Positions 1 through 7,672 are shown, counted from the stretch's first letter. The stretch is DNA of 15,452 bases from an uncultured Ezakiella sp. (GCA_947293975.1 CAMYPV010000025.1:1-15452), one strand, 5' to 3'. A program made the numbers and translations. Notes: generated by a model not told the origin, from the letters alone.

Positions 1-1143
1 GAGCCAAATTTGATGGTTTTTAGCCAAAATGTTCAGGCAGTCGTGGGGATAAATTCGTATTTACTGCTCATTTCAATTAGTATAGGCATTGGGCTGATGG
101 TTGGATTTGGATTTATAAGAATTCTAAAAGACATCAGCATCAAAAAATACTTTACGATTGCGTACCTTGTTTTATTTGTGCTATTCTTCACGCAAAATGA
201 TACGATTAAAAACCTTTCGTTCGATTCAAGCGGTGCGAGTACAGGCGCACTTACAACTCCATTTTTTATGGCACTTGCATACGGGATTGCAAGATTAAAA
301 GGTACTGATCGAGGAGAGGCAGATGCATTTGGACTTGTAGGCGTTGCAAGCATGGGGCCTATTGTGGTACTCTTGATACTTGGTACGATTATGGGTGGAG
401 ACGCGCAGTCGGTAAATGAAGTCGCAGTAAGTTTAAGCACGATGGATAAAATAATTGCGGCGATAAAAGAGGCAAGCATGGCTGTGCTTCCAATTACTCT
501 AATATTTTTATTCTTTAACTGGATCAAATTAAAATGCCCAGCACGTGAATTTAAAAGGATAATGATTGGACTTTTGTATGCGTATATAGGATTGATTTTA
601 TTTTTGGTCGGTGTAAATATCGGCTTCAGCGACATGGGCGTATTCTTAGGAGAAGCACTTTATCAAAAGAGCGCCTGTGTGTTTATATTATTCAGTTTAA
701 TTACAGGATTTATGATTGTGCTTGCAGAACCTGCAGTTCAGTCGCTTATCGGTCAGATCAGCGACGTAACAGGGGGTTCTGTAAATAAGAAATTAGTTTT
801 GGCAGCACTATCGATTGGTGTTGGTATGGCGGTAATGCTTTCAGCAATGCGTGTGCATTTTGAAGGATTTGAATTATGGATGTATTTGATTCCTGGATTT
901 TTAATTGCAATTATGCTTTTTAAAAAAGTTGATCCACTCTTTGTTGGCATTAGCTTTGACGCAGGTGGAGTTGCGACAGGACCTATGACAACGGCATTTG
1001 CCTTATCAATGATGCAAGGTGCTGCAACGGTTAGCCCTGTTGCAGATCCGCTAGTAGATGGCTTTGGCGTAATCGCATCAGTAATGATGGCGCCAATTGT
1101 GAGTTTGATGATACTTGGATTATTGTATTCTAAAAAGAGGTAG
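1..1143 (+). CDS. DUF1538 family membrane protein, 5' end outside the window
   Basis: This is a polytopic membrane protein of the DUF1538 family. The frame is open from base 1, and the first codons (Glu-Pro-Asn-Leu) belong to a conserved motif, so the TTG at 10 and ATG at 13 are not credible starts and the N-terminus lies upstream. The visible 380 residues are an internal duplication. Copy A starts with EPNLMVFSQNVQAVVG at base 1, has FDSSGASTG at 220-246, then DAFG...MGPIV. Copy B starts with EPAVQSLIGQISDVTGG at 727, has FDAGGVATG at 955-981, then DGFG...MAPIV. Hydrophobic segments separate these Gly-rich motifs, as in an inverted- or tandem-repeat transporter. From memory, DUF1538 proteins UmpA/UmpB of Halomonas were reported as a two-component Na+/H+ antiporter; whether this protein moves cations is inference. 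The stop is 2 bp before a P-II-like gene, suggesting that signalling protein controls it. Confidence 0.85.
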   Translation, partial: EPNLMVFSQNVQAVVGINSYLLLISISIGIGLMVGFGFIRILKDISIKKYFTIAYLVLFVLFFTQNDTIKNLSFDSSGASTGALTTPFFMALAYGIARLKGTDRGEADAFGLVGVASMGPIVVLLILGTIMGGDAQSVNEVAVSLSTMDKIIAAIKEASMAVLPITLIFLFFNWIKLKCPAREFKRIMIGLLYAYIGLILFLVGVNIGFSDMGVFLGEALYQKSACVFILFSLITGFMIVLAEPAVQSLIGQISDVTGGSVNKKLVLAALSIGVGMAVMLSAMRVHFEGFELWMYLIPGFLIAIMLFKKVDPLFVGISFDAGGVATGPMTTAFALSMMQGAATVSPVADPLVDGFGVIASVMMAPIVSLMILGLLYSKKR

Positions 1144-1145
1144 AT

Positions 1146-1748
1146 ATGTTTTTAAATCAGATTATTATAAGAGAAGAAAAATCGAGAAAATTTTTGGCTG
1201 ACATGAGGAAAAAAGGCGTTGACAGATACACAGTTGTACGTGCGAATGGAACCGCAAGGAGTGAGCTTTTAAAAAATCTTGGACTTGATGAAAAGACTAT
1301 GGAGCTAATCGTTTGTTATGCAGAGCGTGAAAAGACAAATGCGCTTAAAGAACTTGCGGTTAACAAATATCATTTTGAAACTGAACACAGTGGAGTATAT
1401 TTTTCAACGGATTTAAATTATAAAAAGGGGGATAAAATGGAAGCAGTAGCAATTCATGTTATAGTTGACAGAGGGCTTGCAGATGATGTTATTGATATAG
1501 CTGAGAAGGCTGGAGCAAGCGGAGCAACAGTTTTACACGGACGCGGCAGCGGCATTGAAAAACGCGTGGCAATTTTTGACATGGTTATTGAGCCTGAAAA
1601 AGATATTATATTGCTTGTAACAAGTTTGGAGCAAAAAGACAAAGTCATTGACGCAATTAACAAAGGCCTCGACATTGACTCAACTTCAAAAGGTGTTATC
1701 TTCACAATGCCAGTGACAGATGCAGTTGGATTTAATTTTAATAGATAA
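1146..1748 (+). CDS. Tandem P-II-like nitrogen-regulator-type signalling protein
   Basis: This is a cytosolic protein of 200 residues, about twice the usual P-II length. Residues 98-200 form a clear P-II-like domain: beta-strand EAVAIHVIVDRG, helix, GRGSG at 132-136 where the T-loop would begin, the EPEKDIILLVT strand, a second helix, and GVIFTMPV near the end. Residues 1-97 repeat the same pattern more loosely (VVRANGTAR, then MELIVCYAERE, helix, SGVYFSTDL), so this looks like a fused, degenerate first copy. P-II proteins bind ATP/ADP and often 2-oxoglutarate and gate transporters or enzymes. Here the partner is probably the DUF1538 membrane protein, whose stop lies 2 bp before this ATG. The ribosome site is AGAGGTAG just before the start. 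An in-frame ATG at 1437 with its own G-rich ribosome site could also yield the second domain alone. No uridylylation-type T-loop Tyr is evident. Confidence 0.82.
   Translation: MFLNQIIIREEKSRKFLADMRKKGVDRYTVVRANGTARSELLKNLGLDEKTMELIVCYAEREKTNALKELAVNKYHFETEHSGVYFSTDLNYKKGDKMEAVAIHVIVDRGLADDVIDIAEKAGASGATVLHGRGSGIEKRVAIFDMVIEPEKDIILLVTSLEQKDKVIDAINKGLDIDSTSKGVIFTMPVTDAVGFNFNR
1427..1439 (+). promoter_or_regulatory. Possible internal ribosome site and start for a stand-alone P-II domain
   Basis: A run of five G (1427-1431) after five A sits 5 nt before an in-frame ATG at 1437. Translation from it would give a 103-residue product, the normal size of a single P-II subunit. The spacing fits a Shine-Dalgarno site, although the core is AAGGGGG rather than AAGGAGG. 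Whether it is used is inference. Confidence 0.35.
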
Positions 1749-1756
1749 AAATTATT

Positions 1757-1790
1757 GGCTCTCGTATTTATATGAGGGCTGATTTATTTA
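1757..1790 (+). terminator. Weak intrinsic terminator after the P-II gene
   Basis: The arms GGCTCTCGTA (1757-1766) and TATGAGGGCT (1771-1780) pair over 10 positions, three of them G-U wobbles, around a TTTA loop. The tail GATTTATTTA is T-rich but not a clean T run. Termination is probably partial, since no good promoter is visible between it and the SLH gene starting at 1808. Confidence 0.45.
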
Positions 1791-1807
1791 AAAATATAGG
1801 TGATGAA

Positions 1808-2383
1808 ATGAAAAAGAAAATACTGATTATAATTGCAATAATATTGTTAAGTACAAATGTAAATGCCTTTAGCGATGTTCAAGGCACATGGGCAGAGGAA
1901 TATATAAATTGGGCAAGCTCGCGTGGAATTTTTAACGGATACAATGACGGCAGCTTCAAGCCTAAGTTAGAAATAACAAATGCAGAATTCATAAAAGTTA
2001 TATCTGAGCTTATGCAAAGTGAGGAGCGAGTGGCATCAAATTACACAGACGTACCGGCAGACGCATGGTATATGGATGCACTTGAAAAAGTGATAGGCAC
2101 CGGGCTGTTAAACAACATAGGAGAGTTTAAGCCGACAGAACATATTACAAGAATAGAAGCTTTTAGATTGATCTCGGGGGTTTATGGACTGCAGTCAAAT
2201 CAAAAAGGCAAGATTGAATTTAAAGATGCAGAGGTTTTGGACAATCGTGCAGGAATTATTAGACTTGTAAACGACAAAATAATATGCGGAGATTCAAACG
2301 GAAATTTAAATCCATTGAATCCAATTACAAGAGCGGAAGTATGTAAGATATTAAATCAAACTTATTTAAAATATGGAAGATAG
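1808..2383 (+). CDS. Small exported protein consisting of three SLH repeats
   Basis: This 191-residue exported protein has a signal peptide (residues 1-20, Lys-rich start, hydrophobic core, likely cut after VNA) and then three S-layer homology repeats back to back. They begin with FSDVQGTWAEEYI (about 21-70), YTDVPADAWYMDAL (about 78-128) and FKDAEVLDNRAGII (about 135-185); repeats 1 and 3 carry the typical NGYNDGSFKP / CGDSNGNLNP turns. SLH triplets bind pyruvylated secondary cell-wall polysaccharide. No cargo domain is present, so it may be a wall-coating or spacer protein, or partner another surface protein. An in-frame ATG at 1772 lies inside the preceding hairpin and would put 12 polar residues before the signal peptide. 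The ATG at 1808, preceded by AGGTGA, is the better start. Confidence 0.85.
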   Translation: MKKKILIIIAIILLSTNVNAFSDVQGTWAEEYINWASSRGIFNGYNDGSFKPKLEITNAEFIKVISELMQSEERVASNYTDVPADAWYMDALEKVIGTGLLNNIGEFKPTEHITRIEAFRLISGVYGLQSNQKGKIEFKDAEVLDNRAGIIRLVNDKIICGDSNGNLNPLNPITRAEVCKILNQTYLKYGR

Positions 2384-2404
2384 AGGCGAGAGCCTCTTTT
2401 TTTA
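2382..2404 (+). terminator. Intrinsic terminator of the small SLH gene
   Basis: The stem AGAGGC (2382-2387) / GCCTCT (2392-2397) with a GAGA loop is followed directly by a run of about seven T. The hairpin starts inside the TAG stop codon. It faces the terminator of the convergent gene. Confidence 0.85.
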
Positions 2405-2417
2405 TTGAAGAACGCAC

Positions 2418-2446
2418 AAAAAAAGTCCAGTCATTTGACTGGACTT
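2418..2446 (-). terminator. Intrinsic terminator of the YcdB-like gene
   Basis: A perfect 10-bp inverted repeat, AAGTCCAGTC (2423-2432) and GACTGGACTT (2437-2446), encloses a 4-nt loop. On the - strand it is followed by a run of about seven T (A run at 2418-2424). It lies just downstream of the stop codon at 2453. Confidence 0.88.
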
Positions 2447-2452
2447 AATGGT

Positions 2453-4399
2453 TTATTTGAAGTATATATTTGAAAAGATTTTTAATGCGTCTTTGACTTT
2501 TAAAATGCCATCAGCCTTAAACTTATCATCAATTAATTTACTTGCACGTGCTAACGAAACATATGCGGAGTATTTTGCATCAACAGACGATTTTGCAAAG
2601 TATTTTGTATCAAGTTCTTTTTTGATTCCAAGTAAGTCCTTGTAATATGCTCTTAAAAATTCACCAGCATTTATTTCCTTGTCGAGATTTTCTTTCTTGA
2701 ATATATCCAAATCTTGGAATTTCTTTAAAACTTCATCTTCACTTGCAATATAACCGTCGTTTAAATTTGCAATATTAAACATTAAATCACGGTAAGTCAT
2801 ATTGTCGTCAAATGATTTTTCGCTCGCAACACCAAATCCTGCGTCCACAATGTCGATTAGATCTTCCGGTGTATCGCCAGTAGGCTTATAGATTGGGCCT
2901 GGGTTATCGCGGTCAAAGAATTTACCGTTAATAGCGTCATATTCTGTAATGCTCTTGCCGAAAGCATAAATTGCCTTTACAGATTCGATTGTAAAATCGC
3001 TGTAGGTCTTTGTAGGCTTTAATTCAAGAAGAATAAATTTTTGCCATTCGCCCTTGGCCTTAACATCATCTTCAGCTTTCTTTTGATCAATCTTCTTTGA
3101 GGCAAATTGCGGAGTTTTATTCTTGGATTCTTGATAACTGTAACTTGTCAAATACTTGTCGTTTGCAGAAAGTGAATAACAGTCGTCTTTTAAATAATAA
3201 TCTTTGTATTTTTTGAAGTAGACTCTTGTTAGATCATTCATATTCATTTTTTCATTAAGCATATCATAATTTAAAGCTAGTTTTTTGTTGAATTTGTCAA
3301 TAATTTTTCCAGCTTTATTTACGTCAGTTTTTTTGTCAGTTTTCTCATCACTGTAGAAATTTTTTGAATAATAGATAGGGAATAGATCATTCGCCCTTAA
3401 AGATACATTTGTATACTTTGATTCATCATTAAAATCGAATCTTAAATTGTAAATATAATAGTTTGACCTATTATCTTTGTACAATCTAGAAGATTCTAAT
3501 TTTTTTGTTGTGATTCCAAAAAACTCTACAGCCTTTTTGGTTGCTTGTTCTTTGGATTTTAAATTTTTGACAGTTTCCACTTCTTTGATTTCGCTTTCGC
3601 TCATCCCATCATTTTTATAAGCTGATTTATCTGTACTACCCATGCCATAAGCATCAATAATATCGTAATCAACAAGTTTTAAGCTGTTAGCATCGATGAG
3701 CGGACTTTTATTCATAAAATCATAATAAGGATAAAGCTTTTCGTCACCAGAAGCATTGTTTTTCATTAGGAACAAATATAGTGGATTTGCCTTTAGCATT
3801 GCTTGATAAGCCTTGTCTTTGTCATTTGAAAATTTTAAGCCATCAACCTTTGCATAGTTTGCTTTAATCGCAGTTTCGTTTAAGAATATATTGGAAACTT
3901 CTGCAGAAACTTTATCAACTTCCGCATTGATTAAACAGTTGTAAACTGGAGTGTCACCAAATTTAATACCAATACTAAAATGGTGGATGCGTGCAGTACT
4001 GTTAGAATTTATAACATAAAATTGATACTTTCTCTTTGGATATACAGAATTAAGCGTTGATAAAACAAGTTTTTCAGCATCTTTAACTGATATATTTGAT
4101 TTTTTGTTTTCAGCTTCGTTACCGTATTTTGAATAGCTTAATAAATATCCATCTGTATTATAAATTGCACGAACTCTTTCGTTTTTTGATGAATCTTTAA
4201 AACCCCAGCTAATTATATAACGGCTTTCGCTAGTTTCGGTTGAAACGTCGTCATAATCATTCGAGATTTTAAAAATCTTCTTGCTAAGCGTGATTAGCTC
4301 AGTAAATTTATCGGCTTCTTTATTGTTCGCCGCATAAATAGGTGTAAATAGCGATATAATCATAATCGCACTCAGAGCTATTGAAAGTTTTTTTAGCAT
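2453..4399 (-). CDS. Exported YcdB/YcdC-type protein with degenerate C-terminal SLH-like repeats
   Basis: This is a 648-residue exported protein. Residues 1-23 are a signal peptide ending PIYA. Two PepSY/YcdB-like alpha-beta blocks follow: about 31-185 (RYIISWGFKD, then VRAIYNTDGYLLSYSKYG, then a SVKDAEKLV helix) and about 280-500 (KSKEQATKKAVEFFG, YYIYNLRFDF, later a weaker copy with KKAEDDV and ITEYDAINGKFFD). Such domains occur in Firmicute surface proteins of unsettled function and may act as inhibitory or folding modules. Residues about 515-648 look like worn SLH repeats, for example SAYVSLARASKLID then a GILKVKDALKIF motif, so the protein is probably wall-bound. The start is firm: AAAGGAGG lies just upstream of the ATG. 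It follows an 806-residue SLH protein gene across 69 bp that hold a terminator but no clear promoter. The family call is from pattern recognition; the function is unknown. Confidence 0.75.
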   Translation of the reverse strand: MLKKLSIALSAIMIISLFTPIYAANNKEADKFTELITLSKKIFKISNDYDDVSTETSESRYIISWGFKDSSKNERVRAIYNTDGYLLSYSKYGNEAENKKSNISVKDAEKLVLSTLNSVYPKRKYQFYVINSNSTARIHHFSIGIKFGDTPVYNCLINAEVDKVSAEVSNIFLNETAIKANYAKVDGLKFSNDKDKAYQAMLKANPLYLFLMKNNASGDEKLYPYYDFMNKSPLIDANSLKLVDYDIIDAYGMGSTDKSAYKNDGMSESEIKEVETVKNLKSKEQATKKAVEFFGITTKKLESSRLYKDNRSNYYIYNLRFDFNDESKYTNVSLRANDLFPIYYSKNFYSDEKTDKKTDVNKAGKIIDKFNKKLALNYDMLNEKMNMNDLTRVYFKKYKDYYLKDDCYSLSANDKYLTSYSYQESKNKTPQFASKKIDQKKAEDDVKAKGEWQKFILLELKPTKTYSDFTIESVKAIYAFGKSITEYDAINGKFFDRDNPGPIYKPTGDTPEDLIDIVDAGFGVASEKSFDDNMTYRDLMFNIANLNDGYIASEDEVLKKFQDLDIFKKENLDKEINAGEFLRAYYKDLLGIKKELDTKYFAKSSVDAKYSAYVSLARASKLIDDKFKADGILKVKDALKIFSNIYFK

Positions 4400-4430
4400 A
4401 TAATTTCCTCCTTTTTAATTTTTTGTACTT

Positions 4431-4461
4431 AAAAACCCAAGACTAGATAAGCCTTGGGTTT
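4431..4461 (-). terminator. Terminator/attenuator between the two surface-protein genes
   Basis: A perfect 9-bp inverted repeat, AAACCCAAG (4433-4441) and CTTGGGTTT (4453-4461), encloses an 11-nt loop. On the - strand it is followed by TTTTTAAG. It lies between the stop of the 806-residue protein and the ribosome site of the YcdB-like gene, with no recognisable promoter after it. It probably trims rather than abolishes transcription of the downstream gene. Confidence 0.75.
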
Positions 4462-4468
4462 GTTTAAG

Positions 4469-6889
4469 TTACTTTAAGATTTCAATTGTGTCAATATCAT
4501 CAGTTAGATATGATACAAACATGTGCATTCTTGCGCCTTCTTTTAGTTCGCCGAATACAACAGCATCTCTATCCAAGACTTTTTTGAATTGTTCTTTTGT
4601 GTCTTCACGTTCAAATTCAAGTGTTGTAATTTTGTCTTTAACAAAAACTGATTTAATTACATAAACTCTTTGGTCTGAAGTAATTTGTGTTTCTGCTGCA
4701 ACAACTGTACCGTCTTCGCCAATTGAAAGCTTAACGATTTCGCCTGGATTTAATTTTTGAATTGTAGCATTTTTGAAAACGCTGAATGTCTTTCTTTCTT
4801 CGTTAACATCTGTAGCAACGATTTCTTTGTCAATTGCTTGTTCAAAACCATAAAGCATCTTTACAGTCTTGTATTCTTTTACATTTTGAACTTCTTCGTA
4901 ATTGTCAAACATAATTGCAAATACTAAATCATCACTTGCAGAAACTGGAAGTTTAACACCAGAATTTACTTTTTCAAAATCCTTTGTTGTAATAACAAAT
5001 GCCTTCAAATCTTTTTTAGGATTTGATTTTGAAATTTGTTCAAGTGTTGTGTATTCAAACTTGCTGTCTTTTTTAACAAGAACGATTGATTTATCTGTCA
5101 ATTCGTATTCTTTGCCGTCAACTTTGATAAGTTCATAGCGACCACGAGTTGGTCTTAAATTAATTTCAAATTTGCCATCTTTCTTGTCAACATTTTTAAA
5201 TTCAGAAGGGCTTGCAACTTTAGCAATCTTTGTTACGCCGTCATTGTTTGAGAATACATAAACTAAATCATTTACGTTAAGATCTGTAAGTTTGACCATT
5301 CTGTTGCCATCTTTGATGTCAATCTTCAAGCTGTCAGTAACTTCAACAAGTCTGTTTGTCTTATCTCTTAAACGGATTTGAGTAGCAGTAATTGCATCAA
5401 CAACCATTGCTTCTTCTTTTTGTGAAAGATCTCCTCTAACCAATTGAACATTGCCAAGTAAGTCAATAGCAATAACATTCTTTTGATTACCCATTTCGAT
5501 TAGAGTTGGTTGAGCCTTTGTTGGAACGATTACATCGTAAAGATCAGTGCCAACATTTAAAACAGCTCTGAAATTATCCATGTTTGAAAGAGGATATTTT
5601 TGTTCGCCAATAACGATTTCACCGTTTAGCAATTTGAATTTAACATTTACTAATTTTTCTTCAGTAACAATAACTTTTCCATCATCATAAACATGTAGAA
5701 CGCTGTCTACAGAAATACGATTAGGATCGAATGATTTTAACTTGCCCTTTTCAAAAATAAGTGCAGATTTAATATTTGCAACAGCCTTTTGTCCAGGAGC
5801 ATTGTCCTTAACAACATAAACTGTGTTGCCCTTGAAGTCAACAACAGGGAGCACGTCTTTAAAGTTGAAAGATTGAATAAATACAACCTTTGAATTGTGA
5901 ACAGTTACAACTGCAAAGTCAACTTTATCCTTAACTTCAGCTCTGAATTTTGATAGAGAATAATTTACACCATTGTGAACGATGTTTAAAAGTCTATCGT
6001 CAGATTTTTCAGATTCATCAATTACATAACCACGTTTTTCATTGTTCATGTAAAGACTGCCGTCTTTGCCAATTGTGAAATTGCCAGAGAATAATTCATA
6101 TTCTTTAGCAGGTTTAACCTCTGTAACTTCGTTGTTTTCATCAACATTAAAGTCAACAACTTGACCTAAATAATCAATAGGATTGATTGATTTTGCAAAT
6201 TTGAAAGCTTGAATGTCAGCTTTTTTAAGATTCTTAGCATCGCCAGGATTAATAACATTAATTACAGCGCCTTTTTCGCTAATTTCTTGAACAAGACCTC
6301 TAATCTTTAAGCTAACAGTAGGATGTTTAAGTTGTAAAACTTCATAAAGCATATTGAAAACATCTTCGCGCTTTGCATCAGCCTTGTAATCGTTAACATT
6401 TAGATGTTTTAAAATTCCAAGTTCAGTTGCCTTTTCAATATATGGAGTTGCCCATGTAGCGCCAGGAGCTTTTTCTTGTTTTTCTAGTTCGCCACCATTT
6501 GCAACAACAGCAAGCATTTTAATAGCTTGTTCATAAGTTACATTATCTTTTGGAGCGAATAGATTTCCAGGATAACCATTTACGATTTGCTTTGTAGCAG
6601 CAACGTTTGCGAAGCCATTAGCCCAACCGCCAGCCTTCATATCCTTAAAGATTGAAGGAGCTGGTTTTAATTTTTCAGCAAGCTCAACTTCGTCAATTGC
6701 ATAAACTACAATTTTTGCAAAAGATGCACGATCAATAGGAGATTCGAGCTTCAAGTCACCACTGCCGTCACCTTCAACAATCTTTTGTTCTACTAGATAG
6801 TCTACCATTTCATTTTTAGCATCAACTCTAAAAGAGAATGCAAAAACAGTAAGTAAAGCTACCAAAATGATACTTAATTTTCTTTTCAT
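4469..6889 (-). CDS. Large SLH-domain surface protein, candidate S-layer protein
   Basis: This is an exported 806-residue protein. Residues 1-24 are a signal peptide (KRK start, cut after VDA). An SLH triplet follows: a first repeat of about 25-65 that lacks the usual FxDV...WA opening, a second of 81-130 (FKDMKAGGWANGF, then VNGYPGNLFAPKD) and a third of 146-187 (WATPYIEKATELGIL). These would anchor it to pyruvylated wall polysaccharide. Residues 193-806 are Lys/Asp/Val-rich, apparently all-beta, with short recurring 'reset' motifs such as VKFKLLNGEIVIGE and FEINLRPTRGRYELIKVDG; I recognise no enzyme motif or cysteine. Size, location and a consensus GAGGAGGT ribosome site suggest an abundant structural S-layer protein. 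It follows a terminator hairpin after purC, so it should have its own promoter in the 60 bp upstream, but I could not place one convincingly. Confidence 0.85.
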   Translation of the reverse strand: MKRKLSIILVALLTVFAFSFRVDAKNEMVDYLVEQKIVEGDGSGDLKLESPIDRASFAKIVVYAIDEVELAEKLKPAPSIFKDMKAGGWANGFANVAATKQIVNGYPGNLFAPKDNVTYEQAIKMLAVVANGGELEKQEKAPGATWATPYIEKATELGILKHLNVNDYKADAKREDVFNMLYEVLQLKHPTVSLKIRGLVQEISEKGAVINVINPGDAKNLKKADIQAFKFAKSINPIDYLGQVVDFNVDENNEVTEVKPAKEYELFSGNFTIGKDGSLYMNNEKRGYVIDESEKSDDRLLNIVHNGVNYSLSKFRAEVKDKVDFAVVTVHNSKVVFIQSFNFKDVLPVVDFKGNTVYVVKDNAPGQKAVANIKSALIFEKGKLKSFDPNRISVDSVLHVYDDGKVIVTEEKLVNVKFKLLNGEIVIGEQKYPLSNMDNFRAVLNVGTDLYDVIVPTKAQPTLIEMGNQKNVIAIDLLGNVQLVRGDLSQKEEAMVVDAITATQIRLRDKTNRLVEVTDSLKIDIKDGNRMVKLTDLNVNDLVYVFSNNDGVTKIAKVASPSEFKNVDKKDGKFEINLRPTRGRYELIKVDGKEYELTDKSIVLVKKDSKFEYTTLEQISKSNPKKDLKAFVITTKDFEKVNSGVKLPVSASDDLVFAIMFDNYEEVQNVKEYKTVKMLYGFEQAIDKEIVATDVNEERKTFSVFKNATIQKLNPGEIVKLSIGEDGTVVAAETQITSDQRVYVIKSVFVKDKITTLEFEREDTKEQFKKVLDRDAVVFGELKEGARMHMFVSYLTDDIDTIEILK

Positions 6890-6927
6890 AATATACCTCC
6901 TCGTATCTTACAGTACATATATAACCG

Positions 6928-6952
6928 AAAACGAGCGTTAATAAACGCTCGT
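6928..6952 (-). terminator. Intrinsic terminator of purC
   Basis: A perfect 9-bp inverted repeat, ACGAGCGTT (6931-6939) and AACGCTCGT (6944-6952), with a 4-nt loop lies downstream of purC on the - strand. Only about four T follow it before CGG, so termination may be incomplete. Confidence 0.7.
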
Positions 6953-6976
6953 CACAAAAATGTAATATTAAAAAAC

Positions 6977-7654
6977 TTAGCCTAACATAATTTTTTCAAG
7001 TCTTAGAGGCTCGATATATTCGTCACCGCGGAATGCACGCATATTGCCACCGCTGATTTCATCGATAAGAGCAACCTTACCATCAATCATACCAAATTCA
7101 AATTTAATATCGTATAGTTCAAGATCTTTCTTTGCAAGCTCTTCCTTAACAAAAGAACCAATGCCTTTTGCAAGTTTAACAAGCTCTTCATATTCGTCAG
7201 CTGTCATTATGTTTAAGATAACAAGAGCGTCCTTAGTAATAAGAGGATCGTTTCTGTCATCATCTTTAAGAGTGATTTCAACATATTCTGGTAGAGGAGT
7301 ACCAGATTCAATGTACTTGCCGTAGCGTCTAATAAATGAACCAACAGCTCTATAACGAACAATTACCTCAACACCTTGTCCGAAAACTTTTGCCTTTCTA
7401 ACAACAGCTTCGTTTTTGTCAATATCAGCAGAAACAAAGTGAGTGTTAAGGCCTTTTGCATTTAACTTTTCATAGAAAAACTTCGTCATTGATACAGCAC
7501 TCTTACCAGCGCCTTCCATAGTTAAACCAACATGATTTTCACCTGGATCAAAAACTCCATCCTTACCTGTAACATCGTCTTTAAATTTTAAAAGAACTGT
7601 CTTGTCGTCAATTTCGTATACATCTTTGGTTTTACCAGTGTATAGTTTTTTCAT
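6977..7654 (-). CDS. purC: SAICAR synthetase (phosphoribosylaminoimidazole-succinocarboxamide synthase), clostridial type
   Basis: This cytosolic enzyme of de novo purine synthesis joins CAIR and aspartate using ATP to give SAICAR. Its 225 residues contain the N-terminal nucleotide-binding hairpin (LYTGKTKDVYEI, then LLKFKDDVTG), the AVGSFIRRYG segment at 103-112 matching the VxRxxAxGS substrate motif, the LKDDDRNDPLI stretch at 129-139, and YDIKFEFG...LIDEISGG at 181-203. The C-terminus reads DEISGGNMRAF instead of the DE(F/I)SPD.SR.W of E. coli PurC and is shorter. I recall this variant in other Clostridia, so it is probably a genuine subfamily. An in-frame GTG at 7663 overlaps the ribosome site GAGGTGA (7660-7666), so the ATG at 7654, 5 nt after it, is the start. 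No other pur genes are next to it. No riboswitch was recognised in the leader. Confidence 0.88.
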   Translation of the reverse strand: MKKLYTGKTKDVYEIDDKTVLLKFKDDVTGKDGVFDPGENHVGLTMEGAGKSAVSMTKFFYEKLNAKGLNTHFVSADIDKNEAVVRKAKVFGQGVEVIVRYRAVGSFIRRYGKYIESGTPLPEYVEITLKDDDRNDPLITKDALVILNIMTADEYEELVKLAKGIGSFVKEELAKKDLELYDIKFEFGMIDGKVALIDEISGGNMRAFRGDEYIEPLRLEKIMLG

Positions 7655-7672
7655 CAATATCACCTCGAGTAT

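Noticed and set aside
10..15. TTG/ATG at the left edge as the start of the DUF1538 gene
   Set aside because: The frame is open to base 1, and the preceding codons form the EP motif that matches the second internal repeat, so the gene begins upstream.
33..635. 200-residue open frame on the - strand
   Set aside because: It lies entirely opposite the DUF1538 gene, with low-complexity Ile/Ser/Pro-rich translation and no ribosome site; a shadow frame.
1772..1807. Upstream ATG extending the small SLH protein
   Set aside because: It lies inside the preceding hairpin, has no ribosome site and would bury the signal peptide behind 12 residues; the ATG at 1808 fits better.
7655..7663. GTG start three codons upstream in purC
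   Set aside because: The GTG is part of the GAGGTGA ribosome site for the ATG at 7654.
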